Source of the DNA: Chryseomicrobium excrementi
GTDB taxonomy: Bacteria > Bacillota > Bacilli > Bacillales_A > Planococcaceae
DNA: 64,000 bases
Reading direction: 5' to 3'
NCBI RefSeq assembly: GCF_002798305.1
Contig: NZ_PCGR01000001.1
Location: 558,001-622,000 of the forward strand
Part shown: positions 8,974-17,776 of the stretch, piece after piece
Layout: each line of letters opens with the position of its first letter
Numbering within the stretch: position 1 is the first letter of the stretch
The notes under the pieces: model-generated
What the model saw: only the letters and a program-made list of their open reading frames with translations
Database searches by the model: none
Told to the model about the DNA's origin: nothing
Made by a program: the position numbers and the translations under genes

Positions 8974-8981
8974 CTTTCGTG

Positions 8982-9848
8982 TTATAGGAATTCAGCTTGT
9001 AACGCTTCGAATTGTTCACGAGACATCGTCAAGTTCTCTTCTACAAGAGGAGTCGTTGCATAGTTGTCTAGCTGATGTTGGTAAGAAGCCGTTTCTTTGT
9101 CTTGATAGATGATGCCTGTTACAAGTCCTTCTGTTTCCATCACCACTTGCATTGCTTGTTCACGGTTTGTTGAATCGTAATCTTCTCGCTCAGAAAGCTT
9201 GACGAGGTTTTCTTTAAACCAATCATACGTATTGATCTTGTTGTATGTGACACAAGGACTAAATACATTGATGAATGAGAACCCTTTATGCTGAATGCCT
9301 GCTTCGATAATCGCAGTCAATTCTTTGATGTCTGAAGAGAAACCTTGAGCAACGAATGTAGCCCCAGCTGATAATGCCATTTCCATAGGTTTTAACGACG
9401 GCTCGATCGCTCCCCCTGGTGTGGATTTTGTTTTAAACCCTGCAGCTGAACGAGGTGATGTTTGGCCTTTTGTCAGACCGTAAATCTGGTTGTCCATAAC
9501 CACATAGGTTAAATCAATGTTTCGTCGAATCGAATGAATCGTGTGACCCATCCCAATAGCAAATCCATCACCGTCACCACCAGAAGCGATAACGTGCAGA
9601 TCACGGTTGGCCATCTTTAAGCCTTGTGCGATAGGAAGTGCGCGGCCGTGAATTCCGTGGAAGCCGTAAGAATTGATGTATCCCGAGATACGTCCAGAAC
9701 AACCAATTCCGGAAACGACTGCTAGTTCATGCGGTTCAATACCGACGTTGGCTGCTGCACGCTGAATGGCAGCTTGCACGGAGAAATCGCCACAACCTGG
9801 GCACCAGTTCGGTTTCACATTATTTCGAAAATCTTTAAACGTAGCCAT
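8982..9848 (-). CDS. korB: 2-oxoacid:ferredoxin oxidoreductase, beta subunit
   Basis: The thiamine-pyrophosphate-binding half of a CoA-acylating 2-oxoacid:ferredoxin oxidoreductase, probably 2-oxoglutarate type. Its 288 residues carry NWCPGCGDFSVQ near the N-terminus and the TPP motif GGDGDGFAIGMGHTIHSIRRN...DNQIYGLTKGQTSPRS. This two-subunit type lacks the extra ferredoxin domains of the one-chain pyruvate enzymes. It abuts the alpha subunit gene exactly, with the alpha stop at 9849-9851 and this start at 9848, so the two are co-translated. The pair replaces tdh-kbl of B. subtilis between spoVS and miaB, an arrangement I recall from other Bacillales. Confidence 0.93.
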   Translation of the reverse strand: MATFKDFRNNVKPNWCPGCGDFSVQAAIQRAAANVGIEPHELAVVSGIGCSGRISGYINSYGFHGIHGRALPIAQGLKMANRDLHVIASGGDGDGFAIGMGHTIHSIRRNIDLTYVVMDNQIYGLTKGQTSPRSAAGFKTKSTPGGAIEPSLKPMEMALSAGATFVAQGFSSDIKELTAIIEAGIQHKGFSFINVFSPCVTYNKINTYDWFKENLVKLSEREDYDSTNREQAMQVVMETEGLVTGIIYQDKETASYQHQLDNYATTPLVEENLTMSREQFEALQAEFL

Positions 9849-11588
9849 TTAGAGCATCTCCTTCACTTGGTTCTCCAGTTGACGAGGTAGGAATGGCGTC
9901 CCGTCATAACGTAATACATTCTTTATTTTTTGGTGGCCTCCTACGTTCATCTTCACAATAGAAGCGAGTTGACCAGTTGCGTTGTTTTCTACAACCAGTA
10001 CTTGTTTTGCAGAATCCACTAAAGCTTGCATCTCTTCTACCGGGAATGGATGCACTAAGCGAATATGCGCATGGTTTGTTGTGATTCCTTGATCATTCAA
10101 AGACTCTTGAAGTTCTTCTAACACGCCACGAGTCGAGTTAAAACCAACTAATAACACATCTGGTTGCTCATGTGGTGTGTTTTTATAGACAGGTTCTTGG
10201 AACTGAATCGTTTGCAGTTTACGCATCCTTTTGTCCATCTGATGTTTGCGGTTACCTGCTGCTTCAGATGGTTTCCCAGTCTCATCATGTTCAACACCAG
10301 TCACGTGGTGAATCGCATTCTTCATTCCAGGCAATACACGTGGCGATACGCCATCTTCGGTTACTTCATAACGTTTAAAGTATGCCTTGTCTTCATTTTC
10401 CGGAACTGTGTCTCCAGAAAGTAACTTTCCACGAGTCACTTGAATCGAATCGTAATCAAACGGCTCTACCGTTTGTTTTCCTAAAGAAAGTTGAAGATCC
10501 GAAAGCAAGATGACCGGACACTGCAATTCTTCTGCTATATTGAAAGCTTGAATCGTATCGTAGAATGCTTCTTTTCCTGTACTCGGTGCGATGACCACTT
10601 TTGGAATGTCTCCATGAGTTCCGTAGATCATTTGCATTAAGTCAGATTGTTCTTGTTTAGTCGGAAGGCCTGTTGAAGGTCCTCCACGTTGTGTGTCGAT
10701 TACTACAAGAGGTTGCTCTGTCATACCGGATAATCCGATTGCTTCCATCATCAACGACAATCCAGGTCCTGCTGAAGCTGTAAATGCTCGAACACCACCA
10801 TAATTTGACCCAATGGCCATGGTAGCTGCTGCAATTTCATCTTCTGTTTGGATTACAGTGCCTCCGAATAGTGGCAATTTCTTGATCAGGTATTCCATGA
10901 TTTCAGATGCTGGTGTGATTGGATAGGCAGCCATGAAACGAACGCCTGCTGCAAGAGCACCTAATGCGATTGCATCATTTCCAATCATATAAAGGCGACG
11001 CTTTCCATCCGCTGGTCGTAGAACATATGCTCCTGATTTTTCAGGTGCCATCTCTTCAAGCTTCGCATATCCCTGCTCAATGGCTACCATGTTTTTAGCT
11101 ACGACTTCTTCTCCTTTTTTAGAGAAGATTTCTTTTACGACATCTTCAAAAACAGCGACATCCAATTTCAATAAAGCCGCTGACGCTCCGATTGCTACCA
11201 TGTTCTTCATAAGAGACGTCCCTAATTCAGAAGCGATCTCTGTAAAAGGAATAGCAATCACAGGAGCTAAAGAATCTTCCGGTTGTACGGGACCAAACTT
11301 GGCATCAGCTAAAATGATGCCACTCGCTGTCAGTTCTTTATAATTTAAATCAATCGTTTCTTGATCAAATGCAATCAAAATATCTAAATCGTCCGCAATA
11401 GTACGCACTTCTGTAGGACGAACTGTAATTTTGTTATTCGTGTGTCCACCTTTGATGCGGGATGAAAAGTGGCGGTATCCGTACAAATAATAGCCAAGGC
11501 GGTTCATCGCCATTGAGAATATTTCTCCTGTACTTTCAATACCTTCCCCTTGTTGCCCTCCAACTTTCCAAGCGAGCTGCTGCAACAT
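9849..11588 (-). CDS. korA: 2-oxoacid:ferredoxin oxidoreductase, fused gamma-alpha subunit
   Basis: Partner of KorB in oxidative decarboxylation of a 2-oxoacid to acyl-CoA with ferredoxin as acceptor. The 579-residue chain begins with a gamma-type domain (WKVGGQQGEGIESTGEIFSMAMNRLGY, residues about 6-180). The alpha pyrimidine-binding domain follows, with MAAYPITPASEIMEYL and GAVRAFTASAGPGLSLMMEAIG-like segments, and a C-terminal domain II near the end. The gamma-alpha fusion is characteristic of this bacterial form. The start at 11588 has the site AAGGAGAGATCAAC. Substrate preference (2-oxoglutarate versus pyruvate) cannot be set from sequence alone. Confidence 0.94.
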   Translation of the reverse strand: MLQQLAWKVGGQQGEGIESTGEIFSMAMNRLGYYLYGYRHFSSRIKGGHTNNKITVRPTEVRTIADDLDILIAFDQETIDLNYKELTASGIILADAKFGPVQPEDSLAPVIAIPFTEIASELGTSLMKNMVAIGASAALLKLDVAVFEDVVKEIFSKKGEEVVAKNMVAIEQGYAKLEEMAPEKSGAYVLRPADGKRRLYMIGNDAIALGALAAGVRFMAAYPITPASEIMEYLIKKLPLFGGTVIQTEDEIAAATMAIGSNYGGVRAFTASAGPGLSLMMEAIGLSGMTEQPLVVIDTQRGGPSTGLPTKQEQSDLMQMIYGTHGDIPKVVIAPSTGKEAFYDTIQAFNIAEELQCPVILLSDLQLSLGKQTVEPFDYDSIQVTRGKLLSGDTVPENEDKAYFKRYEVTEDGVSPRVLPGMKNAIHHVTGVEHDETGKPSEAAGNRKHQMDKRMRKLQTIQFQEPVYKNTPHEQPDVLLVGFNSTRGVLEELQESLNDQGITTNHAHIRLVHPFPVEEMQALVDSAKQVLVVENNATGQLASIVKMNVGGHQKIKNVLRYDGTPFLPRQLENQVKEML

Positions 11589-11701
11589 GTTGATCTCTCC
11601 TTAATAATTACATGATTTAATCCTTCATTAGTTTATCATGAAGCGTTTGTTTCCTCTATGTATAGAACCTTAAAACATTGAATTTCAGTCTAATGACGGA
11701 T

Positions 11702-11726
11702 AAAAAGCAGAGGGAGTTCCCTCTGC
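11702..11726 (-). terminator. Intrinsic terminator after spoVS
   Basis: A perfect inverted repeat GCAGAGGGA / TCCCTCTGC is followed by TTTTT on the minus strand. It lies five bases past the spoVS stop codon and separates it from korAB. Confidence 0.92.
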
Positions 11727-11731
11727 TAAGG

Positions 11732-11997
11732 TCATTTATTCTTTTTTTCCACGAGCAGCATAGGTGCTGTGCGTTCCTCGCCACCAATTTCAATGTCTGC
11801 AAAGGCAGGTCGGCAGAACAAGTCTTGTCCAGTTGGTGCAACATATCCACGTGCAATTGCAATAGCCTTCACTGCTTGATTCAAAGCTCCTGCTCCCACT
11901 GCTTGCATTTCTGAGTAGCCTATTTCACGGATGACCGCCATTAGAGCTCCTGCACTAAGTTCGGGTTAGATCCTGATGAAACTTTGAGTGAATCCAT
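11732..11997 (-). pseudogene. spoVS: Stage V sporulation protein S, frameshifted near the 5' end
   Basis: SpoVS is a small Alba-like DNA/RNA-binding protein needed for normal sporulation. The frame from ATG 11997 (ribosome site AAGGGA) reads MDSLKVSSGSNPNLVQEL and stops. The family pattern is ...SNPNSVAGALMAVIREIG. The sequence after GCAGGAGCTCTAATG gives exactly AGALMAVIREIGYSEMQAVGAGALNQAVKA in another frame, so one base appears to be missing near 11954-11956. The stop TAA (11943-11941) overlaps an in-frame ATG (11941-11939) as TAATG, with AGGAG five bases before that ATG. A 69-residue C-terminal protein could therefore be made by re-initiation. The remaining sequence, through GYVAPTGQDLFCRPAF and EERTAPMLLVE, is well conserved. 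Either a true mutation or a sequencing error is possible. Confidence 0.85.
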
Positions 11998-12069
11998 TTC
12001 TCGTTCCCTTCTTTCCAAGCTTTGGACATGGTCCATAGAACAAGGTATGCGGAAACAGGAGACTCTAGA

Positions 12070-12864
12070 CTACTGAGCAAATGGTTGATCGTCGTTGATA
12101 TAGATTCGTTCTTGGTGAATGGCTTTTCCAGCTTGATTCAATTCTACAAAATAGCCACTCAAAACGGCACGGCCGGTTTTCGGGACTTCAAAGCGCGCCG
12201 GTAAGTTGGTCTTGAATTTGTAGAGTACATTTTCTTTACCCATCCCTAACACGCCGTCGTATGGACCCGTCATTCCGACGTCCGTAATATAAGCTGTTCC
12301 TCCAGGCAGAATACGGTTATCTGCAGTTTGGACGTGAGTATGTGTTCCCACTACGGCAGAAGCACGGCCGTCTAAATGCCAGCCAAATGCGATTTTTTCA
12401 CTTGTTGCTTCTGCATGGAAATCCACGAAAATATAAGGACTAATTTTCTGAGCTTCTTCTACCATCTCATCAACTTTTTTAAATGGGCAATCGTGCGGCG
12501 GCAAAAACACACGACCGTGAAGGTTCATGACAGTAAGCTGTTTGCCATTCTTAGTAATAGTTACAGCTCCTTTTCCCGGAGCATCTTCTGAAAAATTAGC
12601 TGGGCGAATCAAGTAATCGGCATCATCGATAAAATCGAAGATTTCTTTTTGATCCCATGTATGGTTCCCCATTGTAATGACGTCCACACCCATAAACAGC
12701 AAATCGTCATAGATCTTCTTCGTGATTCCGCGACCAGCAGCTGCATTTTCACCATTGACGATGATTGCATCTGGTTGATATTTCGATTTTAATCGTGGCA
12801 AATAGGATTGCAAGGCATCGCGACCGATAGAACCGACGATATCCCCTATAAATAAAATTTTCAT
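12070..12864 (-). CDS. ymdB: YmdB family metallophosphoesterase (2',3'-cyclic nucleotide phosphodiesterase)
   Basis: A 264-residue calcineurin-like phosphodiesterase. B. subtilis YmdB is needed for biofilm formation and controls motility and matrix gene expression. The metal-binding pattern is clear: FIGDIVGSIGRDAL at the start, NGENAAAGRGI, TMGNHTWDQKEIFDF (Asn-His), VDFHAEATSEK and GTHTHVQTAD. I chose the ATG at 12864 (MKILFIGD) because AGGAAG lies just upstream and it matches the family start. It follows rny after a perfect terminator hairpin, and the rny-ymdB order is conserved in Bacillales. Confidence 0.96.
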   Translation of the reverse strand: MKILFIGDIVGSIGRDALQSYLPRLKSKYQPDAIIVNGENAAAGRGITKKIYDDLLFMGVDVITMGNHTWDQKEIFDFIDDADYLIRPANFSEDAPGKGAVTITKNGKQLTVMNLHGRVFLPPHDCPFKKVDEMVEEAQKISPYIFVDFHAEATSEKIAFGWHLDGRASAVVGTHTHVQTADNRILPGGTAYITDVGMTGPYDGVLGMGKENVLYKFKTNLPARFEVPKTGRAVLSGYFVELNQAGKAIHQERIYINDDQPFAQ

Positions 12865-12888
12865 TTTCTTCCTACTCTCTAACATGAT

Positions 12889-12919
12889 AAAACCATACGC
12901 AGGGTACCCTGCGTATGGT
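12889..12919 (-). terminator. Palindromic terminator after rny
   Basis: A perfect 28-base palindrome ACCATACGCAGGG...TACCCTGCGTATGGT ends in TTTTAT on the minus strand. It lies between rny and ymdB and may allow partial read-through into ymdB, as the U-tract is short. Confidence 0.85.
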
Positions 12920-12921
12920 CC

Positions 12922-14478
12922 TTATTTGGCATATTCGACAGAACGTGTTTCTCGGATGACTGTCACTTTAATATGTCCTGGATAATTTAACTCTTCCTCA
13001 ATACGTTTACGAATGTCTCGTGCTAGGCGATGTGCCGAGATGTCGTCAATGATATCTGGTTTGACGATAATTCGGATTTCTCGTCCTGCTTGAACCGCAA
13101 AGGACTTTTCTACTCCTTCGTACGATTCAGAGATCTCTTCTAATTTTTGAAGACGTTTGATGTAATTTTCGAGTGTCTCACTTCGTGCACCAGGGCGAGC
13201 AGCAGATAAAGCATCGGCAGCAGCAACTAATACTGCAATGACAGATGTTGGCTCAGTGTCTCCGTGGTGAGAGGCAATACTGTTAATAACGACTGGGTGC
13301 TCTTTATACTTCGTTGCAAGCTCTACCCCAATCTCAACGTGGCTACCTTCCACTTCGTGGTCAATGGCTTTCCCGATGTCGTGAAGAAGACCCGCACGGC
13401 GAGCGAGTGTAACATCTTCACCAAGCTCAGCAGCAAGTAATCCTGCTAAGAAGGCAACCTCAGTAGAGTGTTTTAAAACATTTTGTCCGTAACTTGTACG
13501 GTAACGAAGACGACCTAAGATTTTAATCAGATCCGGGTGAAGATTGTGAATACCCACGTCAAATGAAGTTTGTTCTCCTACTTCACGAATGTATTCATCT
13601 ACCTCGCGACGAGATTTATCGACCATCTCTTCAATACGAGCTGGGTGAATGCGTCCGTCTTGGACTAATTTTTCTAAAGCAAGCCTTGCTGTTTCACGTC
13701 GTATAGGATCAAATCCAGAAAGAATGACTGCCTCCGGTGTATCATCGATAATTAAATCGATACCAGTCAGAGTCTCAATCGTTCGGATATTCCGGCCTTC
13801 ACGACCGATAATACGACCTTTCATTTCATCGTTTGGAAGGTTGACTACAGAAACAGTAGTTTCTGCTACGTGATCCGCAGCAAAACGTTGAAGAGCTAAA
13901 GATAAGATTTCTCTAGATCGTTTATCCGCTTCTTCTTTTGCACGCGTTTCAAATTCCTTCGTCATGACAGCGATATCAGTGGATAGTTCGTTTTCTACTT
14001 CACGTAAAATCAATGTACGTGCTTCTTCACGAGTTAAAGCGGAAATACGCTCCAACTGATGTTGTTGTTCTTGAACCAGCTCTTCCACTTTACTTTCTTT
14101 TTGTTCAATATGCTGTTGTCTTTCCGCCAACGCTTCTTCTTTACGTTCTAAACTGTTTTCTCGCTTATCGAGTGTTTCATCTTTACGATCAAGATTCTCT
14201 TCCCGTTGAACGAGTCGATTCTCTTGTTTCTGCAGTTCAGCACGTCGTTCACGAATGTCGGCTTCTGCTTCTGTGCGCAATGTGTGTACTTCATCTTTTG
14301 CTTCTAGAAGAGCTTCTTTTTTAAGTGCTTCCGCTTCACGCTTTGCTTCTTCTAGAATCAGTTCAGAGGACTGTTTGGCTCCAGTGACCTTGGAATCATT
14401 AAGTTTTTTAAGATACCAATACCCAACAACGGCACCGACAAATAGACCAAGCAAAGCGGAGATGATGATTTCAATCAT
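12922..14478 (-). CDS. rny: Ribonuclease Y
   Basis: The main membrane-anchored endoribonuclease for mRNA turnover in Bacillota. The 518-residue protein has an N-terminal membrane helix (residues about 3-22, [20 protein letters not shown]) and a long charged coiled coil (about 30-185). A KH domain contains [12 protein letters not shown], and an HD domain contains [12 protein letters not shown]. The C-terminus [10 protein letters not shown] is typical. The start at 14478 follows GAGGGGGTG. A near-consensus promoter lies about 95 bases upstream. Its specificity factor RicA is encoded in this window. Confidence 0.98.
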   Translation of the reverse strand: MIEIIISALLGLFVGAVVGYWYLKKLNDSKVTGAKQSSELILEEAKREAEALKKEALLEAKDEVHTLRTEAEADIRERRAELQKQENRLVQREENLDRKDETLDKRENSLERKEEALAERQQHIEQKESKVEELVQEQQHQLERISALTREEARTLILREVENELSTDIAVMTKEFETRAKEEADKRSREILSLALQRFAADHVAETTVSVVNLPNDEMKGRIIGREGRNIRTIETLTGIDLIIDDTPEAVILSGFDPIRRETARLALEKLVQDGRIHPARIEEMVDKSRREVDEYIREVGEQTSFDVGIHNLHPDLIKILGRLRYRTSYGQNVLKHSTEVAFLAGLLAAELGEDVTLARRAGLLHDIGKAIDHEVEGSHVEIGVELATKYKEHPVVINSIASHHGDTEPTSVIAVLVAAADALSAARPGARSETLENYIKRLQKLEEISESYEGVEKSFAVQAGREIRIIVKPDIIDDISAHRLARDIRKRIEEELNYPGHIKVTVIRETRSVEYAK

Positions 14479-14573
14479 GCAGACACCCCCTCTTGCTATT
14501 TGATGTTTCAGTCGGCTGACGCTTGTCTGCCTGTTTTTACGTTTTGCATGAAAATAATAGAAAATACAAATTC

Positions 14574-14602
14574 ATTGTATCGATATAAAAAATCACTGTC
14601 AA
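14574..14602 (-). promoter_or_regulatory. Strong SigA promoter of rny
   Basis: The minus strand carries a perfect TTGACA, a 17-base spacer and TACAAT, directly after the recA terminator region. The rny leader would be about 90 bases. Confidence 0.85.
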
Positions 14603-14610
14603 GTTGATGG

Positions 14611-14639
14611 AAAAAAGCGCACGTCAAAAGACGTGCGCC
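14611..14639 (-). terminator. Intrinsic terminator after recA
   Basis: A perfect stem GCGCACGTC / GACGTGCGC with a TTTT loop is followed by six T on the minus strand, eight bases past the recA stop. Confidence 0.95.
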
Positions 14640-14646
14640 GGTTCTC

Positions 14647-15702
14647 CTATTCTTCGTCTAAAACAAGCTCAAAGTCTTCCTCATCTTCTTCATGTGCAGC
14701 AATTGTGTAAGAGCTCGCTGCCATTCCAAGAGATTCACGGATCTGAGAAGCAATTGTATGTTTAATAGCTTCATTTTCTTTCAAGAATTGTTTTGCATTT
14801 TCGCGACCTTGACCTAGGCGGTCATCGTTGTAGGCATACCAAGAGCCGCTTTTTTGTACGATGTCCAGATCAGACCCCATATCGATAATTTCTCCTTCTT
14901 GAGAAATCCCTTCTCCATACATGATATCTACTTCAGCTGTACGGAATGGTGGCGCTACTTTATTTTTCACAACTTTGATTTTAGTCTTGTTCCCCATGAT
15001 GTCAGTACCTTGCTTGATAGCCTCAGCACGACGTACTTCAAGACGAATCGTACTATAGAACTTTAGGGCACGACCACCAGGGGTTACTTCTGGGTTACCG
15101 AACATCACACCAACTTTTTCACGAATCTGGTTGATAAAGATGGCAATAGTATTCGATTTATTGATAGCACCCGATAATTTACGAAGAGCCTGAGACATTA
15201 AACGAGCTTGAAGACCAACGTGAGAATCCCCCATTTCCCCTTCAATCTCTGCTTTAGGAACTAAAGCCGCAACAGAGTCAATTACAAGAATATCAACAGC
15301 GCCGCTTCGAACTAGTGCTTCTGCGATTTCAAGGGCTTGTTCTCCTGTATCTGGTTGAGAAAGTAATAACTCATCAATGTTAACACCTAATTTTTGAGCA
15401 TAAACTGGATCAAGTGCGTGCTCTGCATCGATAAATGCTGCTGTACCACCAGATGCTTGTGCTTCTGCAATGGCATGAAGAGCAACAGTTGTTTTACCTG
15501 AGCTTTCTGGTCCATATATTTCAACAATACGACCGCGTGGATATCCACCCACACCAAGTGCTGCATCAAGCGCTAATGAACCACTGGAAGATGTCTGGAT
15601 TTCACGATCCGTCTTCTCACCAAGCTTCATTACGGAACCTTTACCGAATTGTTTTTCTATTTGTTTGAGAGCCATATCTAAGGCTGCTTTACGATCTGCC
15701 AA
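14647..15702 (-). CDS. recA: Recombinase RecA
   Basis: RecA forms filaments on single-stranded DNA, drives strand exchange and triggers LexA self-cleavage. The 351-residue protein has Walker [10 protein letters not shown] at 64-72, the loop-1 and loop-2 regions ([20 protein letters not shown] and [15 protein letters not shown]), and an acidic C-terminal tail ([14 protein letters not shown]). The start codon is TTG at 15702, fixed by the consensus site AGGAGG eight bases upstream and by the family N-terminus [12 protein letters not shown] SigA promoter and LexA-type box upstream show SOS control. cinA lies upstream, with a terminator between the two genes. Confidence 0.99.
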   Translation of the reverse strand: MADRKAALDMALKQIEKQFGKGSVMKLGEKTDREIQTSSSGSLALDAALGVGGYPRGRIVEIYGPESSGKTTVALHAIAEAQASGGTAAFIDAEHALDPVYAQKLGVNIDELLLSQPDTGEQALEIAEALVRSGAVDILVIDSVAALVPKAEIEGEMGDSHVGLQARLMSQALRKLSGAINKSNTIAIFINQIREKVGVMFGNPEVTPGGRALKFYSTIRLEVRRAEAIKQGTDIMGNKTKIKVVKNKVAPPFRTAEVDIMYGEGISQEGEIIDMGSDLDIVQKSGSWYAYNDDRLGQGRENAKQFLKENEAIKHTIASQIRESLGMAASSYTIAAHEEDEEDFELVLDEE

Positions 15703-15743
15703 ATGAAATTCCTCCTAAGAAATCAAATGTTGTTTCTATACTT

Positions 15744-15772
15744 ACTATACTCTTTTAATGAGAAAAATACAA
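15744..15772 (-). promoter_or_regulatory. SigA promoter of recA
   Basis: TTGTAT, a 17-base spacer and TATAGT on the minus strand lie about 40 bases upstream of the TTG start. The LexA-type box is just upstream of the -35. Confidence 0.8.
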
Positions 15773-15780
15773 GCAAAAAG

Positions 15781-15794
15781 CGAACGTTTATTCG
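15781..15794 (-). promoter_or_regulatory. LexA (DinR) operator at recA
   Basis: CGAACGTTTATTCG on the plus strand fits the Bacillales SOS box CGAAC-N4-GTTCG with one mismatch (A for G). It lies eight bases upstream of the recA -35 element, a position where bound LexA would hinder polymerase. Confidence 0.8.
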
Positions 15795-15842
15795 TATTTT
15801 TTCAAACAACTCGAATTTGGCAAAATAGAGTTTTGTGCATAG

Positions 15843-15872
15843 AAAAACTCACGGACTGAAATGTCCATGAGT
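15843..15872 (-). terminator. Intrinsic terminator after cinA
   Basis: A stem ACTCATGGAC / GTCCGTGAGT with one G-T pair is followed by TTTTT on the minus strand. It separates cinA from the SOS-controlled recA promoter. Confidence 0.88.
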
Positions 15873-15877
15873 TCATT

Positions 15878-17131
15878 TTAAACGTCGATTTGATTGTATT
15901 CTCGCAGCAACTGCAACAAATAGTGGATGGTGAACTTTACAGCACGTATCCGATTTGTGTTTCGCATACCCGATAAATGTAGCTCATAGCTATAGCTCTT
16001 ATCTTGAAAAGCAATTCCGATCCATACTGTCCCAGCAGGCTGGCCTCCATGATTGTCAGGTCCAGCAGCGCCAGTAATCCCTACACCAATATCTGTTTTG
16101 AATAGCGCTTGAATCTTTCGTGCCATCTCTTCTGCACACTGACCGCTGACAACAGAGTGCTCATCAATAATTACTGGATCGACTCCAAGCTGATTAATCT
16201 TGACATCTTCATTATATGCGATGATTCCGCCAGCAAGTGCTTGTGCCATACCAGGAATTGTGGCAAGCTCTGCTTGGAAGAGACCTGCTGTCATACTTTC
16301 AGCTGCAGCAATTGTCAGCTTCTGATTAATCAGCATTTCTTTAAGCTTCAAAGGAAGGGAGTCATTGTTGTAGCCATAGACGTATTTCCCAACACGATTC
16401 ACTATTTCCGCCTGAACTTTTTGAATTGCATCCCAAGCTTCCTCTTCCGTTTCTCCAGTTGCCGTCAAACGAATGGTTACTTCTCCATCTGAAGCAAGCG
16501 GAGCAATTGTAGGATTTGTTTGCGCGTCAATCAGATCTTCTAGACGTGTCTCAAGCTCCGCTTCCCCAATTCCGAAAAAGCGAATCACATGAGAATAAAT
16601 CATCCGATTATTCAACACTTGTTTGGCTAGGAGCGGCTTGGCTTCATATTGAAACATTGGTTCTAATTCTTTTGGAGGTCCAGGTAAAAGAATATACGTA
16701 TGTTCTTCTTTCTTATAGTACATTCCTGGAGCCATTCCATTGTGATTCTTTAGAACAGATGCGCCTTCAAACACAAGGGCTTGCTGTTTGTTATTTTCAG
16801 TCATTGGACGTTTACGCTGTGCAAAGAATTCTTCGATAAACTGAAGAGCATCCGTATCGAGGACCAGCGAAGTTCCTAAATGTTCTGCAATGGTTTGTTT
16901 CGTCAAGTCATCCTTTGTCGGACCGAGCCCTCCCGAGAATAGTAAAATATCGGCACGACTCTCCGCAATTTTTATCGCATCTAGTAGTCGTCCTCTATTG
17001 TCTCCCACAACAGTATGATAGTGAATATTGATTCCCATCTCCGCCAGTTGAGTGGACAAGAACTGTGCGTTTGTATTGACGATTTGTCCTAGTAATAATT
17101 CAGAGCCTACTGCAATTATTTCAGCGCGCAT
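15878..17131 (-). CDS. cinA: CinA-like competence/damage-inducible protein
   Basis: A 417-residue two-domain protein. The N-terminal MoaB/COG1058 domain (MRAEIIAVGSELLLGQIVNTNAQFL, LFSGGLGPTKDD) is linked to nucleotide (ADP-ribose/NMN) pyrophosphatase activity. The C-terminal domain (TIAAAESMTAGLFQAELATIPG, GVGITGAAGPDNHGGQPAGTVWIGI) is of the nicotinamide-nucleotide amidase type. CinA recycles NMN and is co-regulated with RecA during competence in streptococci. Its place between pgsA and recA is conserved. The start at 17131 lies 12 bases past the pgsA stop and follows AAGGAGAGATATCC. Confidence 0.96.
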   Translation of the reverse strand: MRAEIIAVGSELLLGQIVNTNAQFLSTQLAEMGINIHYHTVVGDNRGRLLDAIKIAESRADILLFSGGLGPTKDDLTKQTIAEHLGTSLVLDTDALQFIEEFFAQRKRPMTENNKQQALVFEGASVLKNHNGMAPGMYYKKEEHTYILLPGPPKELEPMFQYEAKPLLAKQVLNNRMIYSHVIRFFGIGEAELETRLEDLIDAQTNPTIAPLASDGEVTIRLTATGETEEEAWDAIQKVQAEIVNRVGKYVYGYNNDSLPLKLKEMLINQKLTIAAAESMTAGLFQAELATIPGMAQALAGGIIAYNEDVKINQLGVDPVIIDEHSVVSGQCAEEMARKIQALFKTDIGVGITGAAGPDNHGGQPAGTVWIGIAFQDKSYSYELHLSGMRNTNRIRAVKFTIHYLLQLLREYNQIDV

Positions 17132-17143
17132 GGATATCTCTCC

Positions 17144-17722
17144 TTACTTGGAGTCGAGTAGAACACGACGATTTAAATAGAAGTAATCATAACCTGACCA
17201 CACTGTAAATACAAGACAGACATACAGCATGATTGTAGCAAATGGGAATCCAATTAGAGCAAATCCAATGTTCCCTAAAAGCAGTGCCGAAATCGCAACC
17301 GTCTGTGTCCACATTTTAATTTTGCCTAACTGATTAGCTGCTACAACTTCTCCTCCACCTGCTAAAATCAAGCGAAGTCCTGTCACAGCAAACTCACGAC
17401 TAATAATTATAATGACAACCCAGGCTGGAGCCATGTCAAATTCTACAAGAAGAATTAAAGCGGCTGAAACCAATAGCTTATCAGCAAGTGGGTCTAAGAA
17501 TTTCCCCATATTGGTTACGAGGTTGTGCTTACGCGCAATGTAGCCGTCAATAAAGTCTGTGATGGATGCAAAGATGAAAATAATGGCACCAATTAAGTGA
17601 CCAACAGGAATTGTTGCCCCTAGTAAAGAAAGTTCTCCAAACCCGAAGTCCACAAGCATAAACAGCATAAAAATAGGAATTAAAAAAATGCGAAACAAAG
17701 AAATCTTATTTGGTAAATTCAT
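17144..17722 (-). CDS. pgsA: CDP-diacylglycerol-glycerol-3-phosphate 3-phosphatidyltransferase
   Basis: Makes phosphatidylglycerol phosphate, the committed step to phosphatidylglycerol. The membrane protein of about 192 residues holds the complete CDP-alcohol phosphotransferase motif D-G-x2-A-R-x8-G-x3-D-x3-D (IDGYIARKHNLVTNMGKFLD and following) and several hydrophobic helices. I prefer the ATG at 17722 (MNLPNKISLFRIFLIP) over the ATG at 17728, because GGAG is eight bases before the former and too close to the latter. It follows ymfM after a hairpin terminator and is closely followed by cinA. Confidence 0.96.
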   Translation of the reverse strand: MNLPNKISLFRIFLIPIFMLFMLVDFGFGELSLLGATIPVGHLIGAIIFIFASITDFIDGYIARKHNLVTNMGKFLDPLADKLLVSAALILLVEFDMAPAWVVIIIISREFAVTGLRLILAGGGEVVAANQLGKIKMWTQTVAISALLLGNIGFALIGFPFATIMLYVCLVFTVWSGYDYFYLNRRVLLDSK

Positions 17723-17741
17723 AATCATCGCTCCTTTCTAT

Positions 17742-17774
17742 AAGAAAACAGGCCTTGTCCAAAACGGACAAGGC
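17742..17774 (-). terminator. Intrinsic terminator after ymfM
   Basis: A perfect stem GCCTTGTCC / GGACAAGGC with a five-base loop is followed by CTGTTTTCTT on the minus strand. The broken U-tract suggests partial read-through into pgsA. Confidence 0.75.
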
Positions 17775-17776
17775 GT

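Noticed and set aside
11589-11701. SigB-like promoter before korA (GTTTTA...GAGGAA)
   Set aside because: The -10 part does not fit GGGTAT and the spacer is at the limit; not enough to report as a feature.
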